Below, in pieces: positions 46,753 through 55,907 of a stretch of DNA of 64,000 nucleotides. The stretch comes from Sarcina sp. DSM 11001 (GTDB lineage: Bacteria > Bacillota > Clostridia > Lachnospirales > Lachnospiraceae), in assembly GCF_900101015.1 (NCBI RefSeq), contig NZ_FNFZ01000015.1:1-64000 (forward strand), given 5' to 3'. Below the pieces are notes generated by a model, which saw only the letters and a program-made list of their open reading frames with translations, had not been told where the DNA came from and did no database searches. How positions within the stretch are numbered: the stretch's first letter is position 1; the number at the start of each line of letters is the position of its first letter. Both the position numbers and the translations under genes were made by a program.

Positions 46753-48399
46753 ATGGACAAAATACTGATTCTGGATTTTGGAGGACAGTACAAGCAGCTG
46801 ATTGCGCGCCGGGTCAGGGAATGCAATGTCTACTGTGAAATCCATCCATACACACTGGAGATTGAAAAAATAAAGGAAATGAATCCGAAGGGGATCATTC
46901 TGACAGGCGGTCCTGCCAGTGTCTATGACGGGAAGTCTCCCACCTGTCCTCCTGACTTGTTCAATCTGGGAATCCCTATCCTGGGAATCTGTTACGGCTC
47001 ACAGCTCATGGCCTATCGCTGCGGTGCCTCTGCTGTCTCTGAAACGAAAGATATGGATTCCGGCACAGGTTATGCCTGCAATCCGGAGGCGGTCAGGACC
47101 GCTCCTGTCAGCGAATACGGCCGCACAGAGGTGGTGATCGACGCGCCGGATTCCCTGCTGTTCCGGGACGTGGAGACGAGAGACGGCACAGATGAAAATG
47201 GCGTAAATACGGTCTGCTGGATGAGCCATACAGACTACATTGCCCGGATTCCGGACGGATTCCGGATCACGGCGCACACCGCCAACTGCCCGGTCGCCGC
47301 AATGGAGAATCCCGCAAAGAAGCTCTATGCGGTTCAGTTTCATCCGGAAGTGGAACATACGCCCGAAGGCAGGAAGATGCTGCGCGGCTTCGTCATGGAT
47401 GTATGCGGCTGCAGCGGGGACTGGCAGATGTCCTCCTTCGCCGAGCGCACCATCAAAGAACTCAGGGAAAAAATCGGAGACAGCCACGTACTCCTGGGAC
47501 TTTCGGGCGGGGTTGATTCCACTGTGACCGCGGCTCTGCTGTCAAAAGCCATCGGCGACCAGCTTCACTGCGTCTTTGTCGACCACGGCCTCATGCGTAA
47601 AAATGAGGGAGACGAGGTGGAGAATATCTTCGGACCCAGGGGCAGCTTTGACCTGCAGTTCGTCCGCGTCAATGCCCAGGAGCGCTTTTTCAGACGGCTC
47701 ATCGGGCAGACGGATCCCGAGATCAAGCGCACCATCACCGGGGAGGAGTTTCCCCGCGTCTTCGGCGACGAAGCCCGAAAACTGCAGGGTAAAGTGCGCT
47801 ATCTGGCGCAGGGGACCATCTACCCGGATGTCGTCGAAAGCGGCGACGGCAAGACAGGTGACGTGATCAAATCCCATCACAACGTGGGTGGTCTTCCCAT
47901 CGAAGTAGTACGTGAACTCGGCTTCGATGAGACTCCCATTGAACCCCTGCGTATGCTCTTCAAGGATGAAGTGCGCCGTGTCGGCCTGGAACTGGGTATC
48001 CCGCGTGAACTGGTCTACCGTCAGCCCTTCCCCGGTCCCGGTCTGGCTGTCCGCATCATTGGCGAGATCACACCTTACAAGGCTGAAATCGTGCGCGAGG
48101 CGGACTACATTTTCCGCGAAGAGCTGCATAAGGCAGGTGTGGACGAGAACCTGGGCCAGTATTTTGCCGCCCTCTCCAACATGCACAGCGTCGGTGTCAT
48201 GGGCGACCACCGCACCTACGGCCTGGCTGTTGTCCTCCGTGCCGTCATTACCAGCGACTTCATGACTGCCGAGGCGGCCGAGATTCCATGGAATGTCCTC
48301 CAGACCACTATGAACCGAATTATCAACGAGGTGGAAGGAGTCAACCGCGTGCTCTACGACATTACCAGTAAACCGCCCGGAACAATAGAGCTGGAATAG
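46753..48399 (+). CDS. guaA: GMP synthase (glutamine-hydrolysing)
   Basis: Converts XMP to GMP with glutamine and ATP. I chose ATG 46753 ([16 protein letters not shown]), preceded by CGGAGGGCGGAG. An upstream ATG at 46726 lacks such a site. The class I glutaminase domain has Cys in [12 protein letters not shown] and FHPEVEH. The ATP pyrophosphatase domain has [16 protein letters not shown], and the C-terminal dimerisation domain ends [16 protein letters not shown]. At 548 residues it is a little longer than the usual 510-525. The gene has its own promoter and attenuator. Its 3' end is followed by a terminator and then by the mobilisable element. Confidence 0.97.
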   Translation: MDKILILDFGGQYKQLIARRVRECNVYCEIHPYTLEIEKIKEMNPKGIILTGGPASVYDGKSPTCPPDLFNLGIPILGICYGSQLMAYRCGASAVSETKDMDSGTGYACNPEAVRTAPVSEYGRTEVVIDAPDSLLFRDVETRDGTDENGVNTVCWMSHTDYIARIPDGFRITAHTANCPVAAMENPAKKLYAVQFHPEVEHTPEGRKMLRGFVMDVCGCSGDWQMSSFAERTIKELREKIGDSHVLLGLSGGVDSTVTAALLSKAIGDQLHCVFVDHGLMRKNEGDEVENIFGPRGSFDLQFVRVNAQERFFRRLIGQTDPEIKRTITGEEFPRVFGDEARKLQGKVRYLAQGTIYPDVVESGDGKTGDVIKSHHNVGGLPIEVVRELGFDETPIEPLRMLFKDEVRRVGLELGIPRELVYRQPFPGPGLAVRIIGEITPYKAEIVREADYIFREELHKAGVDENLGQYFAALSNMHSVGVMGDHRTYGLAVVLRAVITSDFMTAEAAEIPWNVLQTTMNRIINEVEGVNRVLYDITSKPPGTIELE

Positions 48400-48408
48400 T
48401 ACAAAATC

Positions 48409-48443
48409 AGCGGAGAGCCTTGATTTATAAGGCTCTCCGCTTT
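48409..48443 (+). terminator. Intrinsic terminator of guaA
   Basis: AGCGGAGAGCCTT and AAGGCTCTCCGCT form a 13-bp stem with a GATTTAT loop, followed by TTCTTC. Confidence 0.85.
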
Positions 48444-48485
48444 CTTCATCTACAAAATGTCTACATTTTTCAGAGATTCTGTTCT

Positions 48486-49472
48486 CTACTTACTGCAATA
48501 AAACTTGATTTCTTCCGCAATATCGTTGGAGTTTTCCTGCAGACTATCCCTGAACATGATCTCAAAATTGTCGCGCAGGAAGTCATTTTCTTCTCCGCTA
48601 TTCCGCATATACTCCAGAAAATCGTCAATCTGACTTTTAACAACACTGAAAGAGGGAACAGGAATGCAATATGTTATGGTCAGCTGACGGTCAGTCAATT
48701 GGAAGTCTGTATAGATATCTGCTCCCAGGCTTGAATAGTAGTCCAGTTCCGACAGAAACTGTGCAAAAAGCTCTTCAGCCTGGTCTGAGGGCGGAGTTAA
48801 AAGCTCATTGACTACAAAGGTAAAACCGGGGCCTTTTAAGCTGTTCGGAGCATCTTCAAAAGAAGTAGCAACTGTAAAACCGGATTCCACAATACTCCTC
48901 AGGAGGAGGGCAAACTCAGATGTGTTTTTAAAATGAGAATGGAGTTTACCTGCTTTCTCTACCAGTGGATCATAGTGGGTATGCAGTGAATGCTCTTTTG
49001 CGGAAAAATATTCCCGGGCATTCGTGCCGAATTTCCCTTTCCAGGATTCATAAGCCTTGAGCTGCTCAGAAGAAGCTTCCCCCGGACTTGAGAGGATAGC
49101 GGCCTTTTGATTTCTCCACAAATTCATGTAGGTGATGAGGGTCCGTATTCTCCTGTTGTTATCATCAAAGACCAGAGTGGTCTTCCCATCTTTTTTCTCT
49201 ATATCCATCCCAAACAAATCTTCAAACAGAAAAAGTGCCTGCATCACATCCTCATCTGTCCGGATATCGATATCTGACAGAGCAGCAAGATCAACATCCA
49301 ATACATCTGCCAGTTTTGTCCTGATCTCTCCCTTTGGAGCCATCAGATCTTTTTCATATTTTCTGATTCTGGAATCAGCTGTGGAAGCGGAAAAACCTAC
49401 AGCAAGCCCTAGGTCTTTCTGTGTCCATCCCTTTAGAATTCTGTATTTTCTAATCTTCTCCCCAAGAGTCAC
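48486..49472 (-). CDS. XRE-family transcriptional regulator of the mobilisable element
   Basis: A 328-residue protein. Residues 5-60 form a Cro/CI-type helix-turn-helix (GEKIRKYRILKGWTQKDLG, then SRIRKYEKDLMAPK). The remaining 260 residues are acidic, mostly helical and without a recognised domain. They could be a sensor or protein-protein region. It is divergent from the small HTH/replication/integrase block and so is the likely repressor of that promoter. It is the leftmost gene that can be tied to the element, adjacent to the 3' end of guaA. Confidence 0.75.
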   Translation of the reverse strand: MTLGEKIRKYRILKGWTQKDLGLAVGFSASTADSRIRKYEKDLMAPKGEIRTKLADVLDVDLAALSDIDIRTDEDVMQALFLFEDLFGMDIEKKDGKTTLVFDDNNRRIRTLITYMNLWRNQKAAILSSPGEASSEQLKAYESWKGKFGTNAREYFSAKEHSLHTHYDPLVEKAGKLHSHFKNTSEFALLLRSIVESGFTVATSFEDAPNSLKGPGFTFVVNELLTPPSDQAEELFAQFLSELDYYSSLGADIYTDFQLTDRQLTITYCIPVPSFSVVKSQIDDFLEYMRNSGEENDFLRDNFEIMFRDSLQENSNDIAEEIKFYCSK

Positions 49473-49583
49473 GTTTGTCTCCTCTCATAAAACATCATAA
49501 ATTTCTTCCTGTATTCTACCATAACAAGCAGAAAAAAGTAATTCCTTTATGAAAAAATAGACCTAAAAACATGACTATTACTG

Positions 49584-49622
49584 TTGACAAGCATTAAGTG
49601 TGGTCGTATTATATTATCCACA
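49584..49622 (+). promoter_or_regulatory. Promoter and operator of the element's replication/integrase operon
   Basis: TTGACA (49584-49589), a 17-base spacer and TATTAT (49607-49612). The inverted repeat TGTGG (49599-49603) and CCACA (49618-49622), separated by 14 bases, straddles the -10 box. This is a plausible operator for the divergent XRE protein. Confidence 0.7.
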
Positions 49623-49675
49623 GACATAAATATATGACTGTTTAAGGATGCGATAGACATATTGAAGGAGGGGTT

Positions 49676-49876
49676 ATGAATAATAAGAATAAATCTTTGT
49701 TTGTTGGAGTAGAAACTGTGAGAGCGGATCTTGGAGTATCGAGATCCAAGGCATACGAAGTAATCAGGGAGCTGAATGCTTCCATGAAAGAAGCGTATCC
49801 GAAGGCAATTGTGGTACCCGGAAAGGTTAACCGGATCTGGTATGAGGAAGCCTGTCTGGGAGCGGGGGCACATTGA
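49676..49876 (+). CDS. Small HTH DNA-binding protein (excisionase-like)
   Basis: A 66-residue basic protein starting after GAAGGAGGGG. It contains a winged-HTH-like segment, VRADLGVSRSKAYEVIREL, followed by a short basic tail with NRIWYEEAC. This size and position, first in the operon ahead of replication and integrase genes, are typical of excisionase or helix-turn-helix accessory proteins in integrative mobilisable elements. No enzymatic domain is present. The exact role (Xis or regulator) is inferred. Confidence 0.7.
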   Translation: MNNKNKSLFVGVETVRADLGVSRSKAYEVIRELNASMKEAYPKAIVVPGKVNRIWYEEACLGAGAH

Positions 49877-49918
49877 TGGAGTGCAGGGAATGAAAACGGA
49901 ATGAAAGGAGCAATAGAT

Positions 49919-50665
49919 ATGGCAGAGAGACGAATGTTCTCCCGATCCGTTGTGGAGAGCGCCAGGTTTTTAAAGATGCCGGTATCGTCTCAGAATCTGT
50001 ATTTTCACCTGGTCATGAACGCTGATGATGACGGGATCGTTGAAGCATATTCTGTAATCAACCTGATCAGAGCAAATGAGGACGACTTGAAGGTCCTGCA
50101 TGCCAGAGGGTTTGTCCGGATCCTGAATGAAGATCTGGTGACCTATGTCATGGACTGGCGGGAGCAGAACAAAATCAGGCCTGATCGAAAGAAGGATAGT
50201 ATTCATAAAGAGCTTCTTCAGCAGACACTTCCGGAAGTAAAGCTTCTCGAAAAAAAAGAGAGGTCAGACCTGGTTAAGAAATCTGGACCGTCCGTGGACG
50301 GCACTATGTCCGCACAGTGTAGTAGAGGTAAGGAAAGTGCAGGTAAGGAGAGTAGAGGAGAGGTGAGTAGAGTTCCTGTCACACCAGAAGCACAAACCCC
50401 CATATTCCGCCTTGGCAATGAATTTCTTACCGAAGATGAGTATCGGGAACTTGTTCATACGTTTTCAAAGCCTGTTGTAGATGGAGTAATCGGAAGAATA
50501 CTAAGAAAGCCATATCATGGGTGCCTGAATCACAAGACCATCTATGCATGGTGCACAGAATATAGATATAAGACAAGTATTCCTGCCATGGAGCACAAAG
50601 AATCCGGATACTCTGAGCAACTCAGGAAACTGGCCAGGGAAAGGGAAGGAGGCATGTATGGATGA
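49919..50665 (+). CDS. Replication initiation/organiser-like protein
   Basis: I chose ATG 49919 (MAERRMFSRSVVESARFL), positioned after AAAGGAG. The upstream ATG at 49901 lies before that site. The 248-residue protein resembles phage and element replisome organisers. It has an N-terminal winged-helix part (SSQNLYFHLVMNADDDGIVEA, DDLKVLHARGFVRIL), a charged low-complexity linker around 120-160, and a C-terminal DnaD-like helical part (FSKPVVDGVIGRILRK). The DnaC-like loader gene overlaps its end by eight bases, the usual organiser-loader pairing. Confidence 0.72.
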   Translation: MAERRMFSRSVVESARFLKMPVSSQNLYFHLVMNADDDGIVEAYSVINLIRANEDDLKVLHARGFVRILNEDLVTYVMDWREQNKIRPDRKKDSIHKELLQQTLPEVKLLEKKERSDLVKKSGPSVDGTMSAQCSRGKESAGKESRGEVSRVPVTPEAQTPIFRLGNEFLTEDEYRELVHTFSKPVVDGVIGRILRKPYHGCLNHKTIYAWCTEYRYKTSIPAMEHKESGYSEQLRKLAREREGGMYG

Positions 50666-51368
50666 GAGGAAAGAGATGTGTCCGGTCTGCAGAAATCTTG
50701 GATATGTCTATTTCGAAGATGAAAACGGACGCACTTATTCGAAACCCTGCAAATGTACCGCTGTAAAAGAAGCGAGAAAGCGTCTTGAGAGAAGCGGACT
50801 GGCAAAGCTGTTCAAATCAAAGACATTTGATTCTTTCATGACTTGCGGCAACCCTCTGCTTGAGGACGCAAAGAGGACTGCAATGCAGTATACAGAATCA
50901 TTTGCAGAGAGGACCGACTCTGATTCCAATTCCCTCTTGCTTTGCGGACAAGTCGGTGCAGGGAAAACACATCTGGGAACAGCCTGCAGTGTCCGGCTGA
51001 TCGATCAGGGGATTCCCGTGATTTATATGGGCTACCGAGAGGAGATGACAGCTTTGAAAGCAAAGGTGACAGATGAAAAGGCATACAGGGATGAAATGAA
51101 CCGATATAAAAAAGCTGCAGTTTTGTTTATCGATGATTTCCTGAAAGGAAAGATCACGGAAGCAGATATAAACATTGTTTACGAAATCGTGAATTACAGA
51201 TACAACAATCACCTGCCGCTGATCATCAGCACGGAGAAAACTTTGGATGAACTGATCAGTTTCGATGAGGCTGTCGGAAGCAGACTGATAGAGATGTGCC
51301 GGGGACATATTATCGTTTTTGAAGGCAGAAAATTGAATTATCGATTGTATCGAGGGGGTGTAGCTTAA
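50658..51368 (+). CDS. DnaC-like helicase loader ATPase
   Basis: A 236-residue AAA+ protein. I chose the ATG at 50658 (MDERKEMCPVC) after an AAGGAGG site. It overlaps the preceding stop codon. An N-terminal zinc-finger-like set CPVC...CKC at 8-35 precedes the ATPase core with Walker A CGQVGAGKTHLG, Walker B VLFIDDFLKG and sensor-like PLIISTEKTLDEL. It probably loads the replicative helicase onto the element's origin, working with the replication protein upstream. The integrase start overlaps its stop codon. Confidence 0.88.
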   Translation: MDERKEMCPVCRNLGYVYFEDENGRTYSKPCKCTAVKEARKRLERSGLAKLFKSKTFDSFMTCGNPLLEDAKRTAMQYTESFAERTDSDSNSLLLCGQVGAGKTHLGTACSVRLIDQGIPVIYMGYREEMTALKAKVTDEKAYRDEMNRYKKAAVLFIDDFLKGKITEADINIVYEIVNYRYNNHLPLIISTEKTLDELISFDEAVGSRLIEMCRGHIIVFEGRKLNYRLYRGGVA

Positions 51369-52477
51369 TGGCTGTTTACAGGGACAAATGGAACGGTTAC
51401 ACAGGCAATAGCTGGCGTGTTGCCTGCTATTACACAAACTGGAAGGGAGAACGTGTCAAGCACGAGAAACGCGGGTTCTCAACCAAGAAGGAGGCGTTGG
51501 CTTATGAAAGGAAATTCCTGGCAAAAATGAGGAAGGATATCAAGATGGGGTTTTCCTCTTTCATTGATTGCTATCTGAACGATGTCCGGCCGCAGTTGAA
51601 AGAGACTACGATGGCAAATAAGGAAAACATTATCAACACCCATATCAGACCTTATTTTGAGCAGAAAAGTCTTTCAGGAATCACTGCGATAGATATTCTG
51701 CAGTGGCAGAACGAATTATTGTCAAGTCGGGATGAAGATGGAAAAGGATATGCCCCCACCTTCCTAAGGACGATCCAGAATCAGTTGAATGCGATTTTCA
51801 ACCATGCCGTCAAGTACTATGACCTGCCGAAGAGTCCGTGCGATGCGACAAAGAAAATGGGGACAAGCAAAAATGCGGAGATGCTTTTCTGGACAAAGCA
51901 GGAATACCAGAAGTTTTCAAATGAAATGAAGGAAAAGCCGATTTCCTATTATGCTTTCCAGGTGCTGTATTGGACCGGCATCCGCGTCGGGGAACTGCTG
52001 GCGCTTACAAAAGAGGATTTTGATCTGGAAAACCGTAAGCTGCGGATCAATAAGAATTATCAGGTGATCAAGGGTGTGGAAAAGATTCTCACCCCCAAGT
52101 CCATGAAGAGCATCCGCGTGATCGACATTCCCCAGTCGCTGTGTGATGAAATGCAGGAATATTTTGATTCTCTTTATAAAGTCGACGATAAAAGCCGGAT
52201 CTTTGTTATTACAAAGAGTTATCTGCATCATGAGATGAACCGTGGGTCAAAGGCTGCGGGTGTAAAGCGGATCCGGATCCATGATCTCAGGCACTCAAAC
52301 TGTGCTCTTCTGATTGACCTTGGCTATTCACCGGTCCAGATTGCGGAGAGACTCGGGCATGAGAGCAGTACGATCACAGAGCGATACGCACACCTGTATC
52401 CGTCTGTGCAGCAGGAGATGGCAGAAAAACTTGACCAGGCCTTTAAGGAAACCGGGGAGGAGATTGATGAAGATTGA
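51368..52477 (+). CDS. Tyrosine recombinase/integrase
   Basis: A 369-residue integrase of the Tn916/phage type. It has an N-terminal AP2-like arm-binding domain (1-60), a SAM-like core-binding domain (60-165) and a catalytic domain with Arg in WTGIRVGELLAL, His-x-x-Arg in IHDLRHSN, and LGHESSTITERYAHLYP containing the tyrosine nucleophile. It catalyses integration and excision of the element. It lies in the middle of the gene block rather than at an end. The stop overlaps the next gene (mobC-like) by 11 bases, so expression is coupled to mobilisation. Confidence 0.95.
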   Translation: MAVYRDKWNGYTGNSWRVACYYTNWKGERVKHEKRGFSTKKEALAYERKFLAKMRKDIKMGFSSFIDCYLNDVRPQLKETTMANKENIINTHIRPYFEQKSLSGITAIDILQWQNELLSSRDEDGKGYAPTFLRTIQNQLNAIFNHAVKYYDLPKSPCDATKKMGTSKNAEMLFWTKQEYQKFSNEMKEKPISYYAFQVLYWTGIRVGELLALTKEDFDLENRKLRINKNYQVIKGVEKILTPKSMKSIRVIDIPQSLCDEMQEYFDSLYKVDDKSRIFVITKSYLHHEMNRGSKAAGVKRIRIHDLRHSNCALLIDLGYSPVQIAERLGHESSTITERYAHLYPSVQQEMAEKLDQAFKETGEEIDED

Positions 52478-52871
52478 TGGAGGAGAAGACAAGATCTACC
52501 GCAGATCTACGCAGTCGAAAGGGACAAAGCCAAAAAGAAAAAATGAGAAAAACAGATTGAGAAATACGATTATGAATTTTCGTGTTTCACCGAAGGAAAA
52601 GGAATTGATTGAGGCTCGAATATCAGCGACCGGAATGGAAAAAGCAGATTTTTTTATCCAGAGCTGTCTGTACCAGACAATTCTTGTAAGAGGAAATATC
52701 CGGTCCTTTACCGAGATCAGGAACAGGATTGAGGAGTTGGCAAAAACGATTCATCGCAATCCCAGGTTGGAGGAGATGGATCCGGCTCAGGCAGAGACAC
52801 TGAAAACAATTCTTGAAATCCTTGACAGAAGATTTGAAAAGGAGGAAACAAGTGGCGGCAAAAACGTATGA
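52467..52871 (+). CDS. MobC-like relaxosome accessory protein
   Basis: A 134-residue basic protein. ATG 52467 overlaps the integrase end. The segment RNTIMNFRVSPKEKELIEARI at about 30-52 is a ribbon-helix-helix-like motif typical of plasmid mobilisation (MobC/MbeC) proteins, followed by GMEKADFFIQSCLYQT and a helical tail. It should bind near oriT and help the relaxase. It lies just before oriT and the MOBQ relaxase. Confidence 0.75.
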   Translation: MKIDGGEDKIYRRSTQSKGTKPKRKNEKNRLRNTIMNFRVSPKEKELIEARISATGMEKADFFIQSCLYQTILVRGNIRSFTEIRNRIEELAKTIHRNPRLEEMDPAQAETLKTILEILDRRFEKEETSGGKNV

Positions 52872-53151
52872 AGAGAGAATCGCAGATCTTCAGAAAAAGC
52901 AGAGCCAGCTCAAAGCGCGGGAGAATGCGCTGAAGAAAAAACAGGCTGCAGATGAAGCGAAAAAGCGCAGTCACAGATTGATTGAACTTGGAGCAATCAT
53001 TGAATCTGTTTTAGGAAGATCTACGACAGAGGAAGATAAACCGAAACTATTAAATTTTTTGAAAAAACAGGAAACAAATGGACACTATTTTACTCGCGCC
53101 ATGAATGCGGAAGCAGTCTCGAATCCAAATCCGGAGCGGTGGGAGCAGTGA
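52852..53151 (+). CDS. Small coiled-coil mobilisation protein (DUF3847-like)
   Basis: A GTG start at 52852 fits a GGAGG site six bases upstream, giving a product of about 99 residues that overlaps the MobC-like gene by 20 bases. An upstream in-frame ATG at 52813 has no such site. The N-terminal 40 residues are a Lys/Gln/Glu-rich coiled coil (ERIADLQKKQSQLKAREN). RSHRLIELGAIIESVLG then matches the pattern of DUF3847 proteins found beside relaxases in Firmicutes elements. Role unknown. Confidence 0.72.
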   Translation: MAAKTYEERIADLQKKQSQLKARENALKKKQAADEAKKRSHRLIELGAIIESVLGRSTTEEDKPKLLNFLKKQETNGHYFTRAMNAEAVSNPNPERWEQ

Positions 53152-53173
53152 TTTCGCAGTTCCCTTAATACAT

Positions 53174-53216
53174 TAAGGGCGCACTTATATGTGGGCGGAG
53201 ACCCACATGTATAAGT
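53174..53216 (-). other. Putative oriT with MOBQ nick core
   Basis: On the minus strand the sequence TAAGTGCGCCCTTA (53187-53174) matches the nick-region core (TAAGTGCGCCCT) known from RSF1010/pIP501-type origins of transfer. Beside it is the inverted repeat ACTTATATGTGGG (53183-53195) and CCCACATGTATAAGT (53202-53216), with a two-base bulge. It lies in the 300-base gap just upstream of the MobA/MobL relaxase. The rest of 53152-53455 is GC-rich and contains no gene I can support. Confidence 0.8.
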
Positions 53217-53455
53217 TTGGGGTAGCACACTGCCCCAACCGGTCAAGCCGGGCGCGTTCCGTCGGCGGGCATTCCATGCAGGCCCCTTACGCCGGGGAGG
53301 CGGTCCTGCGCGGACGGCGACAGGTTTCATCTGCATGAAGTGCTGCGGACGGTACAGCCAGGTTTCCCCAGAAAAGTGACCACCTATGCTGCCCTGCGGG
53401 GCACCGGCAAGTCAGACGTTTGAGGAAAAACTTGCTGTAGGGAAGGAAGTATGGA

Positions 53456-55000
53456 ATGTCAATTTATCATTGCTCTATAAAGATCATCAGCCGCACCGGC
53501 GGAAGATCAGCTGTAGCTTCGGCCGCTTACCGGGCAGGCGAGAAATTATACAATGAAGAGACCGGTCTGACTCATGATTTTACCAGGAAGGGCGGAGTTA
53601 TTATGAATGAGATTCTGCTCCCTCATAATGCTCCTGTCAGATATAAAAGCAGGGAGACCTTATGGAATGAAGTTCAGACAATTGAGAAGCGGTCGGATGC
53701 GCAGTTAGCAAGAGAAGTGGAAGTGGCATTTCCCACAGAACTGGATCGAAATCAGCAGATTGAGTGTGTGCGTGATTATATTCAGGAAAACTTCGTAGGT
53801 AGAGGGATGATAGCGGATTGGGCACTTCATGATAAAAACGACGGAAATCCCCATGCGCACATTCTTTTAACAATGCGTGGGTTTGATGAGCATGAACAGT
53901 GGCTGAAAAAGCAGAAAACTGTTTTCGCAAATACACGGGATGCTCAGGGAAGACCAATCTATGATCCCAGCCTTCCTGTATATGATCCGAAAGATAAGGA
54001 GAATACTTTTCAGTACCGGATTCCGGCGCTCGATCAGGACGGCAGACAGAAAACACGTGTCCGGAAAGGAAAAGGAACAGAGTATCTTTGGGAAAAGATT
54101 TCTATTCCGGCCAATGACTGGAATGAGCACTCCATGGCGGAAATATGGCGGGCTTCCTGGGCAGAACACTGCAACAGATATCTTGCAGAAGAGAATCGCA
54201 TTGATCATCGAAGCTATAAACGACAGGGCCTTGAGATAGAGTCGACGATTCATGAAGGAGTTGCTGCCAGGCAGATGGAAAAGGAGGGGAAATCCTCAGA
54301 CCGATGCCGGATTAACAGGCAGATTGATGAACGCAATTCTATCCGCCGACAGATGAAAGATTTGGCGATGGAGCTGACCCGATTGATCACAGAAAAGGCA
54401 AAGGAGATCTATGGACGATTTAAAGAACTTGGAAGACGTGCTCGAGATGCTGAGGGTGCAGGAACAGATGCAGGAGATCCTGGAGAAACAGCAGGACGAA
54501 ATCGAGGAATTGCGAATGGAAAACCGGAGCTTGAAAGAACAGCTGGACGAATCTATGAACTCCAACGAGCAGTTGCTGAAGCAGGGGAAGAGATTGAACG
54601 AACAGATCGGGAAATTGAAGGAACAGATCAGCGAATTAAAGAATTAAAGCAGCTTATTGCTGAAAGAGAGGCGGAACGTGATGAAAGGCTTGAACGACTC
54701 AAAAACCGACGAGCTTCTTACCTTGTTGGAGGAGCAGCAGGAAGAAAACGAGACGCTTCAGGCTCAAATCCTGGAAGCCCGGCAGACGGTATCGCTGCTC
54801 TCCTCGCAGAACTCGATCTTAAGGAACGAGCTTCGGAAGAAAAGCGAAACCATCGTGTCACTGAACGAACAGATCGGGAAACTGAGCGAGAGCGATCTCG
54901 TGCTGAAGCGGAACGAAATACTCAAGAGGCAGATCATAGAATCCAGGGAAAGCGTACAGAGCGTAAGACGAGAAGCAGAAATCGCGGTTTCGACCGCTGA
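53456..55000 (+). CDS. mobA: MobA/MobL family relaxase (MOBQ)
   Basis: Nicks oriT and leads the strand into the recipient. The 514-residue protein has the N-terminal relaxase domain (1-230): the catalytic Tyr region in SAVASAAYRAGEKLY and the metal-binding histidines in NPHAHILLTMRGF. Its C-terminal half, from about 290, is a very Arg/Glu-rich coiled coil. That half is unusual because two other genes are read from the +1 frame of the same DNA (54411-54647 and 54681 onward). An AAGGAAG site precedes the start. Confidence 0.93.
   Translation: MSIYHCSIKIISRTGGRSAVASAAYRAGEKLYNEETGLTHDFTRKGGVIMNEILLPHNAPVRYKSRETLWNEVQTIEKRSDAQLAREVEVAFPTELDRNQQIECVRDYIQENFVGRGMIADWALHDKNDGNPHAHILLTMRGFDEHEQWLKKQKTVFANTRDAQGRPIYDPSLPVYDPKDKENTFQYRIPALDQDGRQKTRVRKGKGTEYLWEKISIPANDWNEHSMAEIWRASWAEHCNRYLAEENRIDHRSYKRQGLEIESTIHEGVAARQMEKEGKSSDRCRINRQIDERNSIRRQMKDLAMELTRLITEKAKEIYGRFKELGRRARDAEGAGTDAGDPGETAGRNRGIANGKPELERTAGRIYELQRAVAEAGEEIERTDREIEGTDQRIKELKQLIAEREAERDERLERLKNRRASYLVGGAAGRKRDASGSNPGSPADGIAALLAELDLKERASEEKRNHRVTERTDRETERERSRAEAERNTQEADHRIQGKRTERKTRSRNRGFDR
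54411..54647 (+). CDS. Small coiled-coil protein encoded inside the relaxase gene
   Basis: A 78-residue product read in the +1 frame relative to mobA. An AAAGGAG site five bases before the ATG supports real translation. The sequence is a near-perfect heptad coiled coil (LEMLRVQEQMQEILEKQQ, then NEQIGKLKEQISELKN). The overlapped relaxase frame encodes an equally charged helix, so both frames look protein-like. Function unknown. Confidence 0.62.
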   Translation: MDDLKNLEDVLEMLRVQEQMQEILEKQQDEIEELRMENRSLKEQLDESMNSNEQLLKQGKRLNEQIGKLKEQISELKN

Positions 55001-55715
55001 AAAGAAAGCAGAGTCTGCGATACGGGAGGCGAGGAGAGAATACACACAGCGGAAGGAAACTCTGAAAATCCTGGAAGTTGAACTGGGAGAACGGGAAACT
55101 GCTGTTTCAGGCAGAGAGAAAATGTTGGAGAAAGAAGTGGAACGGCGCTCAAAGCAGATCATAAGGGATAAGCTGCAAACCTTCGAGACGCATTATCGCA
55201 GGATGAGGAGAGGTTATTCCGCATTTGTGTTCTTTACGCTGTCCTTTGCGACAGTCATGACAATGATTACAGCTTACAGAACCGAAGTCTTCATGCAGGA
55301 TTTAGAGGAGTTTTTCCATATGAACGGACAGGTGATCGAGTGGATATGGGTTCGAATCGGCAATATTGCCTCAAGTGTATCTAGCCTGGGGCAGATCATT
55401 CCTCAGGATGAACTCGCCCGGGTTATTCAGGGAATCCTGTGGGTGATTATTGTGTTCCTGCTTATAGGGATAATAGACATACCTCTGCTCTTATGCCTTG
55501 GAACAATAATCAAATACGTCCAAAAGGGGCAGGCTGATGAAATATCTGTTTTCGTTGTGTTGGTGGAACTGGCTTTCACGTTTTCTTTTGCAGATGAAAT
55601 CAAGGATCTGTGTAAAATGAACCTATTGCTAATTGTATTCCTGGTGTTCGTAGTATATAGGGTGATTCGTATCTCGATGATGAAAAAGATGTCGAATGAG
55701 GATATAATCAGATAG
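54681..55715 (+). CDS. Coiled-coil membrane protein (DUF6040-like) overlapping the relaxase
   Basis: I chose ATG 54681 (MKGLNDSKTDELLTLLEEQQ) because a GAGAGGCGG site precedes it. An earlier ATG at 54657 lacks one. The product of about 344 residues has a coiled-coil N-terminal half (5-175). About four transmembrane segments follow (FVFFTLSFATVMTMI; ILWVIIVFLLIGIID; VFVVLVELAFTFSF; LLLIVFLVFVVYRVI). Its first 320 bases overlap the relaxase in another frame. The layout matches membrane proteins coded after MobA/MobL relaxases in Firmicutes elements. The function is not known. Confidence 0.75.
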   Translation: MKGLNDSKTDELLTLLEEQQEENETLQAQILEARQTVSLLSSQNSILRNELRKKSETIVSLNEQIGKLSESDLVLKRNEILKRQIIESRESVQSVRREAEIAVSTAEKKAESAIREARREYTQRKETLKILEVELGERETAVSGREKMLEKEVERRSKQIIRDKLQTFETHYRRMRRGYSAFVFFTLSFATVMTMITAYRTEVFMQDLEEFFHMNGQVIEWIWVRIGNIASSVSSLGQIIPQDELARVIQGILWVIIVFLLIGIIDIPLLLCLGTIIKYVQKGQADEISVFVVLVELAFTFSFADEIKDLCKMNLLLIVFLVFVVYRVIRISMMKKMSNEDIIR

Positions 55716-55751
55716 GTAGAACAGGACAGACTTGATCACCGTTAAATCAAT

Positions 55752-55881
55752 TTGACGAACAATTATCTGGATGGTAATATAAAAGCAGAAAAAGTGCTGC
55801 CGATAGACGGCCAGCCCGAATTATAAGTTAGTCACAGAATGACCGCCTCACTTTTGCAGAGCTTGGGCGGTCATTTCTGTG
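55752..55881 (+). ncRNA. Candidate antisense antitoxin RNA
   Basis: A promoter TTGACG (55752-55757), 17-base spacer and TAATAT (55775-55780) would start a short RNA at about 55787. It would run into the large hairpin CACAGAATGACCGCC (55833-55847) with GGCGGTCATTTCTGTG (55866-55881). It would converge on, and be complementary to, the 3' end of the toxin mRNA from the other strand, as in type I toxin-antitoxin loci. The U-tract after the hairpin is poor. Confidence 0.5.
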
Positions 55882-55907
55882 TCTTCGATTCAGAATTACT
55901 TCTTCCT

